From positions 250,666-314,665 of the forward strand of contig CAJNOL010000025.1 in the NCBI GenBank assembly GCA_905250125.1: DNA of 64,000 bases, read 5' to 3'. Each line of letters starts with the position of its first letter. Position 1 is the stretch's first letter. The notes beneath the pieces are model-generated. The model was not told the DNA's origin and made no database searches. It saw nothing but the letters and a program-made list of their open reading frames with translations. Position numbers and translations under genes: made by a program. This stretch comes from Rotaria sordida (Eukaryota > Rotifera > Eurotatoria > Philodinida > Philodinidae). This document shows, in pieces, positions 36,803-48,725 of this stretch.

Positions 36803-36813
36803 TGTAATTTTAG
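36803..36813 (+). promoter_or_regulatory. candidate trans-splice acceptor abutting a start codon
   Basis: The sequence tatgtaattttag is followed directly by ATG at 36814. An AATAAA (36793-36798) for the preceding gene lies 14 bases upstream, and the TAMM41 stop only 57 bases upstream of the ATG. A leader joined here would leave no other 5' untranslated sequence. Confidence 0.5.
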
Positions 36814-37962
36814 ATGAAAATTGCTGTTGTTGGTCTAGGTGGAACAGGTAGTGCAGCACTTCGTTTTGTTGCACATTTCGGTCATAATGCTATTGGTTAT
36901 GAGCAATTTCATATTGGTCATGCACATGGTAGTTCTCATGGAGAATCAAGAATAATTCGTTATACTTATCCAGATGTTTTATTTACTCAAATGATGAGTG
37001 ATGCATATAAATTATGGTTTGAATTAGAAAAAGAAGCTGAAGAAGAATTATTGGTTCAATGTGGTGGCCTTTATTTTGGTGATAGTAATGATCCACAAAT
37101 ATTAGCTACAGAACGTTCATTAATTGAAGCTAATTTACCTTTTGAACGATTAAATGCTGAACAAGTAAAAGAAAAACATCCGGCTTTTCATTTATATTCA
37201 AATGAAACAGCTATTTATCAAAAAGATAGTGGATTTTTACGTGCAACTCGATGTGTAGAAGCAAATATTCGTTTAGCTAAAAAACATGGTGCAATTGTTC
37301 ATGAAAATACAAAAGTTCAAGAAATATATACAAAAAATAATAAAGTATTTATTCAATCATCATTAGGTGAAGAAGAATATGATCGTGTTATTGTAACTGC
37401 GGGTCCATGGATGAGTACTTTATTTAAATCTTTAAATTTACCATTAGTTCCAACTCGACAACAAATTGTTTATCTTAATATTAATGATCATGAAGGATAT
37501 TTTCAAGCTAATGGAACATTTCCGGTTTGGATTGATACAACTGATAATCTTTATGGTTTTCCGAATGATGGTCATATTGCTGGAATTAAATTAGCATTTC
37601 ATCATTGCGGTCAAGTTATAACTGATGTAGATGCTGAACGAGCTCCAGTTGATGAAAATTACTTAGAAGAAATTCGTAGTTATGCTAGAAAACGTTTTCC
37701 AAATTTAGGTTCCGATGTAACTTTTAGTCAGACATGTATTTATACAAATACACCCAATGCCGATTTTATTATTGATCGTGTAAACAATCAACCAAATGTG
37801 TTTTTAGTTAGTGGTTGTTCTGGACATGGTTTTAAATTTACAATTTTATTAGGAAAAATCATTGCCATGATGGCAACAGATGACAATGGATATGAAAGAA
37901 ATTTAGATCGGTTTAAACTTAGTAGTTTTCATAAGATCTTAAATAAATTCTCTGATGATTAG
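36814..37962 (+). CDS. monomeric sarcosine oxidase / N-methyl amino acid oxidase-like flavoenzyme
   Basis: Flavoprotein of the DAO/MSOX family that oxidises N-methyl amino acids such as sarcosine, yielding formaldehyde and hydrogen peroxide. Single exon, 382 residues, close to the 385-390 of bacterial enzymes. The FAD Rossmann motif is VVGLGGTGSAA (residues 5-15). The loop HAHGSSHGESRIIRYTYP (37-54) matches the His-Gly-Ser-x-His-Gly-x-x-Arg-Ile-Ile-Arg signature. Lys259 and nearby His (GIKLAFHHCGQ) match the oxygen-activating Lys and active-site His. Cys308 (QTCIYTNTP) is the covalent flavin attachment residue, and SGCSGHGFKFT completes the fold. There is no C-terminal peroxisomal SKL-type signal, unlike animal PIPOX. 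The lack of introns among intron-bearing neighbours and the closeness to bacterial signatures suggest horizontal acquisition; composition is already like its surroundings. Exact substrate cannot be told. Confidence 0.87.
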   Translation: MKIAVVGLGGTGSAALRFVAHFGHNAIGYEQFHIGHAHGSSHGESRIIRYTYPDVLFTQMMSDAYKLWFELEKEAEEELLVQCGGLYFGDSNDPQILATERSLIEANLPFERLNAEQVKEKHPAFHLYSNETAIYQKDSGFLRATRCVEANIRLAKKHGAIVHENTKVQEIYTKNNKVFIQSSLGEEEYDRVIVTAGPWMSTLFKSLNLPLVPTRQQIVYLNINDHEGYFQANGTFPVWIDTTDNLYGFPNDGHIAGIKLAFHHCGQVITDVDAERAPVDENYLEEIRSYARKRFPNLGSDVTFSQTCIYTNTPNADFIIDRVNNQPNVFLVSGCSGHGFKFTILLGKIIAMMATDDNGYERNLDRFKLSSFHKILNKFSDD

Positions 37963-38008
37963 CTTTTTTGTAGTTGAGTAGTATTAGTTAGTGATGTCTT
38001 GATTTACA

Positions 38009-38020
38009 CATTAGTTTCAG
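38009..38020 (+). promoter_or_regulatory. candidate trans-splice acceptor upstream of DOLK
   Basis: The tract acacattagtttcag ends 77 bases before the DOLK start and 58 bases after the previous stop. It has the pyrimidine-AG form seen at other gene junctions in this cluster. Confidence 0.35.
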
Positions 38021-38097
38021 ATTTCTTTTTTTCTTTTCGTGGTCGATGAAAGCTCAATTTAGTTTAAATTTTCGGTAAAAACTTATCTTGATTTTTA

Positions 38098-41000
38098 ATG
38101 AATGAAATTTGTTTTTGTTTTTCTCTTAGTGATTATAATCGAAATCAATTTGATTTTCAATGTTTACTTATATTAATTTGTTTCGTTTTTTCATGGCTTT
38201 TTATTTATTTAACAACAAATGGTAATGAAGAAAAAAAATTTTGAAAAAAATTTTTTTTGAATGATTTCTATTAGATGAACTTTGTAAAGCAATATTTATT
38301 CAGAATAGTCTTATATCAACATGGACAATAATATATTCAATACGAATAATTCTACCACATTCAACAAAATATAGTTTTGCTTTTATGATATTTCAATGTA
38401 CAGTGACGATACTTAATGGTTCAGCCATACTTATGATGCTTTTTTATGAAGGTTTAAATGTTACAATTTTTTTTAAAATAATTATAATTGTTCTTGTTTA
38501 GATTTTGGTTTATGTTTATTATTAGTACTTTCTTTATTTTTGAGTAAATCAATATTTATTGCTGGTCCAACACTTTGTCCAAAGACATGTTCATTTATTG
38601 AATGGTTATTAATATCAATGGGTTGTAGTGGATTTTTTTTATCAATTAATCTTCACTGGTGGTCACATTTTGAAGTAAAAAAAAAAAGTTTTAATTTTAT
38701 TATTTATTGAATATTTTTATTAAACAGGATGTTATTAACCGACCAATTTATACATTTGATTATGTTGTTGTTTGTGAAGTAAGAAAAAATTTTTATTTTA
38801 AATCATTTTAGTTTTGTAGTGTTTGCTTTTATTCGGTATGATTGTATCGATTTTACAAATTATTCCATGGTCAACAACCATAACAACTACAACACAATTT
38901 TATATTTCATTAATAACAATATTTTCAAGTGTTTTTCTGCCACAAGCATATTTTTTTCTAAATCAAAATCCATTTATATGGTTATTTAATTATATCATCA
39001 ATAAATCACATCGAGTGAGTGAGTATATGATAAAGTTTGTTGATTTTTTTTGTTTATTGCGTCTTATATTATTTACAATTGTTTATAGGTTTATTTATTA
39101 TTATTTTGGTTAATTACATCATTATTTTCACTATTAATAATTAATCTTCATTTAAAATTTACTAAAAATCTTAATATTAAGCATGAAAAAACAATAATTA
39201 GAAAATATTTTCATTTTTTAGCTATTATTGTTTATACGAGTGGAATATTACTTGATACGCATTTACTAATTATGTGTTCTGTTGCATTTATTGTTTTACT
39301 TTTATTATTAGAGGTGAAAATCAATTTCGAACAAACAAATAATTAATAAAAAAACAAAAAAAAAATTATTTTATTTGTTTTTTAGTGTATGAAAATAAAA
39401 AATATTGCTCCATTCGGAAATATTATACGTAATGCATGGAATATGTATGAAAATGAGAAAGATACTGGATCAATAATGGTTTCACATTTATTTCTTATTA
39501 TTGGTTTATCTTATCCAGTATGGTTAGCTGATGATAGTAAGTTTAATTTTAACAGAAAATGAATAAATAAACTTATTAAACAAAAAAATTCTAGACAGAC
39601 GTTTAGCACAATTAAGTGGAATTATAAGTGTTGGAATTGGTGATTCAATTGCATCGATTGTTGGATCAAAAATCGGTATTCATAAATGGCCAGGTGCCAA
39701 GCGAACTTTAGAAGGCTCATTAGCCGGTTTAATTGCACAGTTTAATTTTATTGCTTGCCTGTGGTATTTCGGTACGTAAACATTTGACACATTAATATTT
39801 TCGTTTTGTTTATTTCATGCATCAATGGCAATAGATGTGTTTTTTTGATACGCACTCGAATAGTTAATCATTCTAGTCATCAAAAATTGTTCTTTATCGA
39901 GATTTTTTTTTGTCATAAGAATGTATAAGTAACGATAGGGACGTTATTTTCGTATTCATCCATCGATCAGTCATGATTATAAGGAAGACAAGCGTTGAAG
40001 CTAATTATCGAAAAAAAACAAAAAGTATGAAAATTAATTTGAAAATTTTCATTACTTTTCATAAAGTTAATAAATGAATAACTCTTTTTCTTTTAAATTT
40101 ATTATACAATGTAAAATTCGTGATACTCATATCTTAATATTGAAAATTGGATCGTTGTGATTTTTAAATATTGTTTATTTTATATATGAAATTTTTAAGC
40201 TTGGTTCTTTCAAAAAAACAAAAAACAAATAATCAAATTTACTTGTTTTCAATATTTTTCAAAGATTTTTCTATCGAATATTAGATCAAATCATACACTA
40301 TTCAACTGTACATTTTTCTTCGTCGTAATAAAAATATTTATACTTAAAAAAATGATTGCATTTAGATGATTCACAAGGACATTACAAGGTAAAATAAGAA
40401 ACTATAAAAAGATTACAGGTTATTTCAGCTTGAAACAAAAAAACCAGACTGTAACTAAAGTACATCTAGGGAAAAAAAACAAAATCATGTTCGCCGTTTT
40501 ATGAATAATCATTCAGATTACTGTAGGAGATAAGATGCTTGATGATGATTGTGAATGAATACTACGGAATATATCAAAATGGATAAACGAATATTGGCCA
40601 TGACCATAATTAGTTGAAATGTAGAATTAATTGCACTGCTCGAACATAAAATTTTGTCACAGTAACTTTATGACTATGAGAGAAAAATAATTCAAATAGA
40701 GATCAAAAGAATAACTAATAATATATTAAAAAGCATAGGATTTTTTATATATGAGAATAAAATCAGAATTCTTCTAGTTGTAAAGGAAATATTACACAAG
40801 AATTCATAATGGTTGTTTTAGAAACTTGCAGTAAAACCTCTGCATAGGGCAGACCATATAATGGGCAATTTTGAAAGTCCCTGCTATCATTTTTTACTGG
40901 AAATGAATCTCTCTATAGTGGATATTGTCATGTAGTTCTATGGTGAATACTTTTGAAAAGTCTCCATGGTGTGTCTACGACATGGAGATTTTACTATATT

Positions 41001-41786
41001 TTAACAATTGTTAATTTTTCAAGAACCAAAATGTATGAAAAGACAAGTAACAATAAGTGAAATATAATTTTTTTACTCACTGACATCTTTCAGATACCTA
41101 AAAAAACGTCTATTCTCCGGTAAAAAAATTTCTTTTAGAGTAGACCCAGCCTCCATACAGTGAATACATGAAAAATCCGAATAGAGAGATTATACTGTAT
41201 TATAATTCATGCAAATCTTCCTTGTTTTAGAACTTTTATTGGCTGTGATATTCATTATTTCATAGGAAACATAGTTTTAGTCTTTCCGTAATATTTCAAT
41301 AAGTCCAAAAAAAAATAAATAAATATCGGCATTCAATTATCGTTCACCAACGAAATTCTCTACTTATCTTTTTTTATGAGATTGATCTTCATTTTTTTAT
41401 ATGCTGCTCTCACGCAATGTATTGGTCACCAAATTGTATATATTTTTATGTGTGTGAGAAGTAAAAAAGACACTATGTTACTATCAAATATATTACCAAA
41501 TCTACACTGTGACTAATAGCCGTTTGATCAAATGTTGCGATTCCTTTATAAAATGAATGACAGTAGAAAAGTAGAAAAAATATTTTTCTTTATTTAAGAT
41601 ATGATCTTTGCTATATTGATTTTTCTTTGTTTTTTTTTAGATATTATTCCATATTCTCAATATAATTTATTCTTTGTTTCATTGGGTCTACTATTTACAA
41701 CTCAAATAGAAGCATTCTCCCATGATATTGACAATTTAACATTGCCTATTTCTCTTTTTCCTTTTTTATATGCATGTAAAACGTAA
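38098..41786 (+). CDS. DOLK: dolichol kinase
   Basis: ER multi-pass membrane enzyme that phosphorylates dolichol with CTP to give dolichyl phosphate, the carrier for N-glycosylation. Nine exons: 38098-38221, 38275-38451, 38502-38674, 38728-38778, 38820-39014, 39089-39313, 39386-39536, 39595-39771 and 41641-41786. All phases agree; 472 residues (human 538). The C-terminal half carries the family signatures: IIRKYFHFLAIIVYTSGILLD, then IMVSHLFLIIGLSYPVWL, then the CTP-binding ISVGIGDSIASIVGSKIG with KWPGAKRTLEGSLAG, and finally EAFSHDIDNLTLPI. The N-terminal half is hydrophobic and poorly conserved, as usual. The start at 38098 is the first in-frame Met; a strong acceptor-like site at 38129 inside this exon leaves some doubt. 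Seven introns are about 36-80 bp, the last is 1.87 kb and contains a MITE. Confidence 0.88.
40829..41196. mobile_element. pogo/Tigger-like MITE in DOLK intron
   Basis: The left end cagtaaaacctctgcatagg is matched at the right by the reverse complement cagtataatctctctattcgg. CAGTA-AA-CTCT ends are typical of pogo/Tigger elements. An internal end-like sequence (reverse complement tagtaaaatctccatg, near 40,980-40,996) suggests two MITEs end to end or a nested insertion. No transposase. TA target duplication is eroded on the left. Confidence 0.6.
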
Positions 41787-42299
41787 TAATATGACAGTGA
41801 TATCAGATGGTAAAATATTGTTGTTGTTGTTGTTTTTAATCTTTCATTCTGTTATATTGCGCTTCTACTTGATTTCATACAAAAAAAAAGGAAATAAGGA
41901 AGAAAAACTAAGCAAAAAAAACCTATAGATAACAAGGTAATACGTCGTTGCAGTAAACATATTAATATCGACTTCATGCATAAATCATGACATATAAATA
42001 AATGATTAATGCACTAATATATATGTTTGTATGCGAATGTCCACATATTCGCTATAAGCTAATAAAATTAATAATATTTCTTGTATCTTATATAAATATG
42101 TTCATTTAACATCTAGCAGTTATAAAGATATGTATTTTATTTCTTCAACAAAGCAAAATTCAATAGCAGCAATCCTTAAGTAAAAGAGCTAAATAAAATA
42201 ACTACAGAAAATTGGAAAAAGAAAAGAAGCACAAATTTAATATTCGTCTTTAAACGTTAATTGTATTTCAATGTTTGATGTTGGTTATATTATTTTTTT
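41787..42299. other. convergent intergenic region
   Basis: Short spacer between the 3' ends of DOLK (+) and the EF-hand gene (-). It contains a GTT trinucleotide run at 41,819-41,834 and AATAAA-like sequences for both strands. No gene. Confidence 0.5.
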
Positions 42300-44038
42300 T
42301 TATAAACCTTGTTGGAAGAAGCGATTGAATTCAGTACGATCAATCAGTCCATCACGGTTGATATCAACAGTATTGAAGGCAGCACCAGCGAGATCTACTC
42401 CACCATGACCTCCATATGATTCGTATGATGATGATTCATATCCACCACCGTATCCACCACCGTATCCACCATCGTATCCACCACCGTATCCAGCACTGTA
42501 TCCACCACCGTATCCGGCACTGTATCCACCACCGTATCCACCACCATAATGTGAGGATCCACCGTATCCACCACCACCCAATGAGTAGCTTGCTGAGTCG
42601 TAAATTGAACCTCCACCAATCAAACCAGCATCTAATGAGTATCCACTGCCCCAGCCTGCTGATGCGCCAAAAGCACTAAGGTCTTGACCATAGGTTGCTG
42701 CACCATAGCCAACAGCAAAACCTGGAGGTGACTAAACAATTCAATCGAAAGGAATAGATATTGTTCACTAGAATAGAAGGGATAAATACTTACGATGTCT
42801 TCGATAACACCAGCAGCACGAGCTTGTGCAACAAGTGAAGAACCATCGAGAAGGCTAAGACCATATTGTTGAACATAAGCTGCTGGATTGGCTTGCACAA
42901 CACCAAGTCGATGGAATTGACGAACGATGCGTGCTGGAGCTTGTTCGTATTGAATGATAACATTACGTGGATGAGGATATGGTTGGGCAGCTGCTGCACG
43001 TTGTACAATTGTGCGACGTCTAGCTTGTGGTCCATATGGAATCCATCGTTCGATGACGACGTCACCTGTAGGAAAAATAAAAATATTAAATATAACTTTT
43101 GAAAAAAGAACAAATTACTACGTACGAGGACGAGGTGGAAGAGGTGGAAAACGTTCGACAATGACCGATCGTGGTGGAACAGGTAAAGCTGCCAAACGAC
43201 GAATAACAGTTTGTGAAGCAATCAGTGGTGGTGGATGTGGTGGACGTTCACGAAGAACGAGTGGAGGAGGTGTAGGAAGAGGAGGAGCTTGTTGACGAAT
43301 GCGAAGTGGTGGTGGAACTGGTGGTTGAGGTGGGCGCACTTCTCTGATGATAAGTGGCTAGAAATAGAAATTTTTAGATAATCAGAAAAACAAGCCTAGT
43401 AAGGGGAAATAACTTACGCCTGGTGGTGGAACCGGTGGTGGTTGAAGGAATCGAACTCTGATGTTTTGTGTATAAGTTTGTGCACCACCAGCAGCTGGAC
43501 GACGAATGATTTGTGGGTTTGGATCTTGATAGAGACCTTGAGCGTCAGTTGGATACACATGTGCACCATATGCTGCTCCACCACTATATCCAAGGCTTCC
43601 AGCACTATATCCAAGGCTTCCACCACCAATAACACTAACATTACCAGCACCAGCACCATAGGCTGCCAATGAATCGTATGATGATGCATCGTATGAGGAT
43701 GCACCACCATAACCAGCACCAAGAAATTCAGCTCCATATGCACCGCCACCATATAATCCTGAGGCCTCATAGCTTGATGAGCCACCACCAATTAAGCCAA
43801 GACCTCCACCACCGCTGAGTTCATAGCTTGATAAGCCAAGACTTCCACCATATCCAGCACCGCCGAGTTCATAGCTTGATGCACCACCATATCCGGCTCC
43901 ATAACTACTATAACCACCGTATCCGCCTCCAAAACCACCAGCACCACCAACGAAGCTATGGAATTCATTACGGTCAATGGCACCATCACGGTTGGCATCA
44001 ATTGAATTGAATATTGCACGAGCGGCGTCAAAACTCAT
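42300..44038 (-). CDS. Gly/Tyr- and Pro-rich protein flanked by two EF-hands
   Basis: Exons on the minus strand: 44038-43418, 43357-43126, 43065-42794 and 42731-42300, all in phase, 518 residues. An EF-hand calcium loop DANRDGAIDRNE (residues 14-25) opens the protein and a second, DINRDGLIDRTE, closes it; both have full ligand sets. Between them are a Gly/Tyr/Ser-rich domain (GGYGGYSSYGAGYGG and many SSYE repeats), then a Pro-rich basic/aliphatic domain with recurrent units such as PLIIREVRPPQPP, RSVIVERFPPLPP and DVVIERWIPYGP, an Ala/Gln-rich helical stretch, and a second Gly/Tyr block with GGGYSAGY tandem repeats (42,450-42,545). There is no signal peptide at the chosen start. It looks like a self-assembling structural or cytoskeletal protein, but I do not recognise a named family. 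Confidence 0.78.
42450..42545 (-). repeat. tandem GGY-coding repeat
   Basis: A 12-15 bp unit (ccaccgtatcca on the plus strand) recurs about eight times and encodes repeats such as GGGYSAGYGGGY in the last exon of the EF-hand gene. Confidence 0.8.
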
Positions 44039-44128
44039 GATTGTAGGTAGTCACAAGTTATTTCTAGTCAGTAAAACTTCAATGAGAACGATGATGATGA
44101 ATGTGATTATAATGAATATTTCTGCTTA

Positions 44129-44136
44129 CTTTTATA
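44129..44136 (-). promoter_or_regulatory. TATA box of the EF-hand gene
   Basis: Read on the minus strand the sequence is TATAAAAG, about 90 bases upstream of the start codon, with a GC-richer sequence (ggttggag) before it. A good TATA box is consistent with a highly expressed structural gene. Confidence 0.5.
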
Positions 44137-47100
44137 CTCCAACCAGAGTAGTATAACGACGATAACCCCTCGACTCAGTCAAGCGTATATAGCGTAAACA
44201 TTTTTTTTTCTATAGATTTATGGCTAAAAATATTTTTTTCTTTTTTATTTCTCTCCTTATATTTGGTTGACAACGCTCTCTTATCACTACCGTATAACCA
44301 CCAATCACCTCATGCATCTGCCTAATTATACCTTTTTTTTCTGTGGTTACTTATTACCACATAGACCAATATACTAAACAAGAAAAAAACATTATTTCTC
44401 TCTCTCATTAAATGTACTACGTCATATACAAGAGTCGCAAAAAAAAATTAGTTATAGAGAAGATTGGGACCCAAATAAAGAGCCCATTCATTTTCATGAC
44501 AATAGCTCAAGGTTTTCTATAAAAAATAAATGTCCGACTCTTCAGATAAATTACTGCTCGCCCATATTTGTTTATTTTTGATAATCGTTTAAATTTAGAT
44601 ATGCTAGTCATCTTGAGTAAACAAATAATAATAAAGCATTATTATTATCTTTAATTTTTTATTGCAACGTACGCATTCTTTATACAATCATCAAAATAGA
44701 AAACATGATCAACATGTTATTAACGTTTTCTTGTGCAATAAAATCATCTCCTATTACACGCTGATTATCGCATAATTATATTTTGATATTAGAAATTTGC
44801 ATACATTTTAGAGTCACATTTAAGTCAATGAAGGCTTTTTATTTCAGATTCTAATGTTTTATATGTATACATCAATTTTTGTTTGAGTCACAATAGATAA
44901 AAAAAATAAAAATAATAAATTTTATGATCGATGAAATCATAATAGAAAGAAATTGTAAAATATTAAGTTTATAATTATTAAATTTGTTGACGAATGCTTC
45001 ACTTATGTAAAGAGTCGATTAATGACGTGGTTTTAGAAACGACAAATATTATATGTATATATAAATTAATGAGAGCTGCTAATATAAGTGGAGAAAAATT
45101 GGTCATATATATACGTATCTCGTATAACATCGTTTATATTAAAGGAATTATGAGAAAAATAATTGTTTCTCTAGTATGATATCTTATCAAAATTTCCTAT
45201 TCAATTGTTTATCATTTATATGAAACTAAGATTGATAGAATTGAACAAAAACTAAAAAAAAGAAAACATCGATTTTTCTATTTCATATCAGTATAATGAT
45301 TAGAATCAATATTGATATGTATCTTATTAAAGACTACAAACAAAAACAAAAATGATTTATGAAGCACTTCAATCTATTTCAATGGAATATATCAATAAAA
45401 AAGCTTTTTAATGGTGACTAGCTTGTTTTTTATATATTTCGATTTGTAGATAGACAACCGAGATATAAATAAACAGGCGATAATGTCACTTGCAGCATGA
45501 TATATTGATGTTTTTTCTATTTATCTGTATAACCCTTTATAATATGAAAATATTAATATGATTATGTACGATTGAAAATTTTCTTCTTATTTGATATATT
45601 TATTGAATAATAATACAACATATTTTGTTGCAAAATTTTCTAAGACCCAAGATTTTAATATAAACGTATTTGATCATAAGAAAAGCAGAGAACTAATATT
45701 TTTAACCATCAAGCTTTTTTTTTTTTGATTAGTGATTTTTCGTTATCTCTTCTGAGATATTTCTATACGGTTCAAACAGCTTCTTATCCACATTCACCAT
45801 TTTATTTTCAGCAATTAAACAAATTAATATATGATTAAAATAATTAGTCAATAGAGTGTGTGTGTATCTGTAGATAAACTATATATCTGTTTAAAAATAT
45901 GGTTCTTCTCTAGATCGACGACATCCTATACGCTAATTGGTTTGGTTGACAATGAGGAATATCAAAGAGTATCAAAGTGATATTGTGGTCGAACTAGAGT
46001 AGCATCTACACTTTATTGACAAATAATAATGTGAAATGAATATTGAAAAAAGTTAATGATTAAAAATACTGTCGTCCATAAAAGCAGCATAAGAAAATAT
46101 CTTTTTAGATAAATAGGTCGTTGTACGGCAATCAACCATGCAACCTTTGTCTAAATAACCTATATTGTTTAATGTAACAAAAACGTTATTGTGATAATTT
46201 ACCTTTATGTGGATTAGTCATTAATTAATCAAAAATATCAGTGTTTTTTTAATTAAAGAATCTTTTGTTTATCACTTAGATAATCATCGAATAACGATTA
46301 TAGGTACATTGTTATAGACTTTAAATAGCATTCGTATATTAATGAAATTGTTGAATACATATGTTGATATATCATAGCTAAACAACCTTGTGGATTGTAT
46401 TATTCAATGTAAGCACAGACAATACTAGATTAAATAAAATTTTTAAAAATTTCATACAATACCAAATTTCTTTTACTTATTCTATAGAAGAATTAATAAT
46501 AAAAATGATAGTCTTTCAAAGATTTATTTAATAAGATTAACAAATGAATTTCACAAATCAATCGCAAAAATCATCATAGTTCGTTTAAATGTTTTTTTTT
46601 TAATAAAAGAGCGAAAAATAATATTATTTCATATATGGATTGCAGAATATAATAAGTTATAAAAATTCATGTCATTTAATTCATTTTTTCAAGTAGAAAA
46701 TTTATTAAAATACTTTTCACATTTGTTCTTAAATGATAACAGCAAATTTTTAACTCTCTTACATAATTTTGTACACGTGCAATACTATTCTCTTTGTTCT
46801 CCGCCTCTTTTCTGTTAATGTAAACGAACTACGTAGATATCAGCTCATACATATTTTAAAATGATAAGAATGAAAATAACGTCATAATCAGTATTGATCA
46901 TTATTCTAGATTTCATCTTTCTTTGATATATATTTTATCGAAATAAAAGAAAACAGTTTAACTACGCATTTTGTCAAAATGACTTCAGCTTATTTATATA
47001 AACATAGACAAAAAGAGAGAGAAACATGGTTGTCACGTGTTTATAAATTTTCATCTTTCTTTTTCACAATTCTGTCTACTTTGTACATTTCTATTTAATA

Positions 47101-48019
47101 ATATTTAGGAAAACACAAAATATACAGTAAGAAAGATTTCTTTTTTAATTTTTGATCCCTTGATTTTCTTATGATATCTATTGAATATGAGTAGTTATGC
47201 AAAAAAAAAATACCCATTTTTTTAATCATATGTACATAATTTTAAAACAGTATGATTAAACCTTACAGAATTTAATTTTTTTTCTCTTTTTTTAAGCATA
47301 ATCTCTGCAACAATAGTTGCTAACATGCTGAAATTTTTTATGGAGACAAAAGCCTATCGAATTCTATTATTAATGAAACTTTCAATCGGTTTAGCCCAAC
47401 TTAACTAGAGTTATTAAGAAAATAGAGGGCCCGAAAAATTTTTTATGAAATTGAATTTTTTTTTTTCAACTACTTTAAAGATTTTAAATTTTTTATCAGC
47501 GGAAATGTTACACAAAGAAATGTTCTAGATGAAAATTGTGCAATTTTTGACGAATACTCAGAAGTTTTTCTTAATCTCTAACAAATGTGCTTTGTTTGAT
47601 TAATAGTTTGAAAATACTATCTATCAGAAAATTTCATCTTTTTTTTAAATATGCATTTAGAACTAGAATAAAATTAGAAGCTAACATATATTTGTCATTA
47701 CTATCAAATCCTACTCGAAAAGATAGATTTTTTAATCAAATTTCTATGAAAAAAAAACCGTTCGACACAAGAAATTTTGAAAAATTAAATTTTCGATTTT
47801 ATACAACACACACTCGATACTGATTTCAATTATATGGGTATTTAAGAAGAAAAAAACAGCATTTTTTTAGTACAAAAATGTTCAATAGTCAAAAAAAAAA
47901 ATTTTAAATCCTAATTAAATTATATGATATTGTATATTTAGAAAGCTGAGACGAAAATTAGATAAAATGAGTGTCTTTTATGTGATTGTGCCATTTTCCT
48001 TCTCAAAATTGTGAATATA
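44137..48019. other. gene-free AT-rich stretch
   Basis: Nearly 4 kb upstream of the EF-hand gene with no exon, RNA gene or paired repeat that I can support. 47,280-47,870 has the composition of an old repeat (aaactttcaatcggtttagc) but its ends are not visible. Confidence 0.45.
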
Positions 48020-48302
48020 CGGTCGATGACAAAAGTTTAAGCAAATTTGTTTCTTTTCTTTTTTTATACATTTAAAGTTGTCAAATTTTTTTTTCACATG
48101 AAGAGGTACTGATCTGATTCAAGCGGTGATCTCTTTAATTTCTACATATTTCCAATACTACATAATGTAGTCGGCCTCTCTTACTATTTATATCACCACT
48201 TGAATCAGATCAGTATCTCTTCATATGAAAGAGAAACCGAAAAAATAAATATGTAAAAAAAATTGAAAGAAACAAATTCGGTTAAACTTTTGTCGCCAAC
48301 TG
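48020..48302. mobile_element. Tc1/mariner-like MITE with TA target duplication
   Basis: The element begins cggtcgatgacaaaagttta and ends with the reverse complement of cagttggcgacaaaagttta. It is flanked on both sides by TA (48018-48019 and 48303-48304). The two arms of about 125 bp are inverted throughout; for example gtactgatctgattcaag pairs with cttgaatcagatcagtat. The GACAAAAGTTTAA end is typical of Tc1-like elements. No coding capacity. Confidence 0.85.
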
Positions 48303-48725
48303 TAAGTTTAAAAAGAAAATACCCTATGAGACAGGTTTTTTCTAACAGAATTTTATTAAAAATGTACACAAGTTATGAACGTAATAACTTGATTGGTAAA
48401 CATTCTGTATGTAAATCAAATGATAAATGAGCACGATTATTATCTATTTACTAAGATATAATTGATAAATTTTGGTTTATTAATCAATAATTTTTTAAAG
48501 TATTTATTTCTCTATTAAAGATTTTTCAATGGGATATTCTAAGAAAGATTCCATATATATGATACGATAAAGGTTATTTAGAAATAGAGATACTTTTATT
48601 TCTTACACTATCAAAGAATGCTCTTTCCAATAGTAGATCCAGCTTTTTTTATTTCTGAGCTCGAATCTACGACAGGTGTGTAAGGTGCTTAATATTTGAT
48701 CAGGTGAATGAATGATATTTTACAT
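48303..48725. other. spacer 3' of the 232-residue gene
   Basis: AT-rich spacer between the MITE and the end of the next minus-strand gene. Nothing defined. Confidence 0.4.

Noticed and set aside
38823-39113. Separate small membrane protein
   Set aside because: It is an internal DOLK exon read through its donor; splicing at 39014/39089 restores the DOLK sequence.
42416-42679. His-rich plus-strand frame (HHRIHHRIHHR)
   Set aside because: Antisense shadow of the GGY repeats of the EF-hand gene.
43118-43339. Separate Pro-rich gene on the minus strand
   Set aside because: It is the second exon of the EF-hand gene; donor and acceptor phases agree with both neighbours.
47587-47823. 78-codon plus-strand frame
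   Set aside because: Short, isolated, AT-driven composition (Lys, Asn, Phe, Ile) and no supporting signal.
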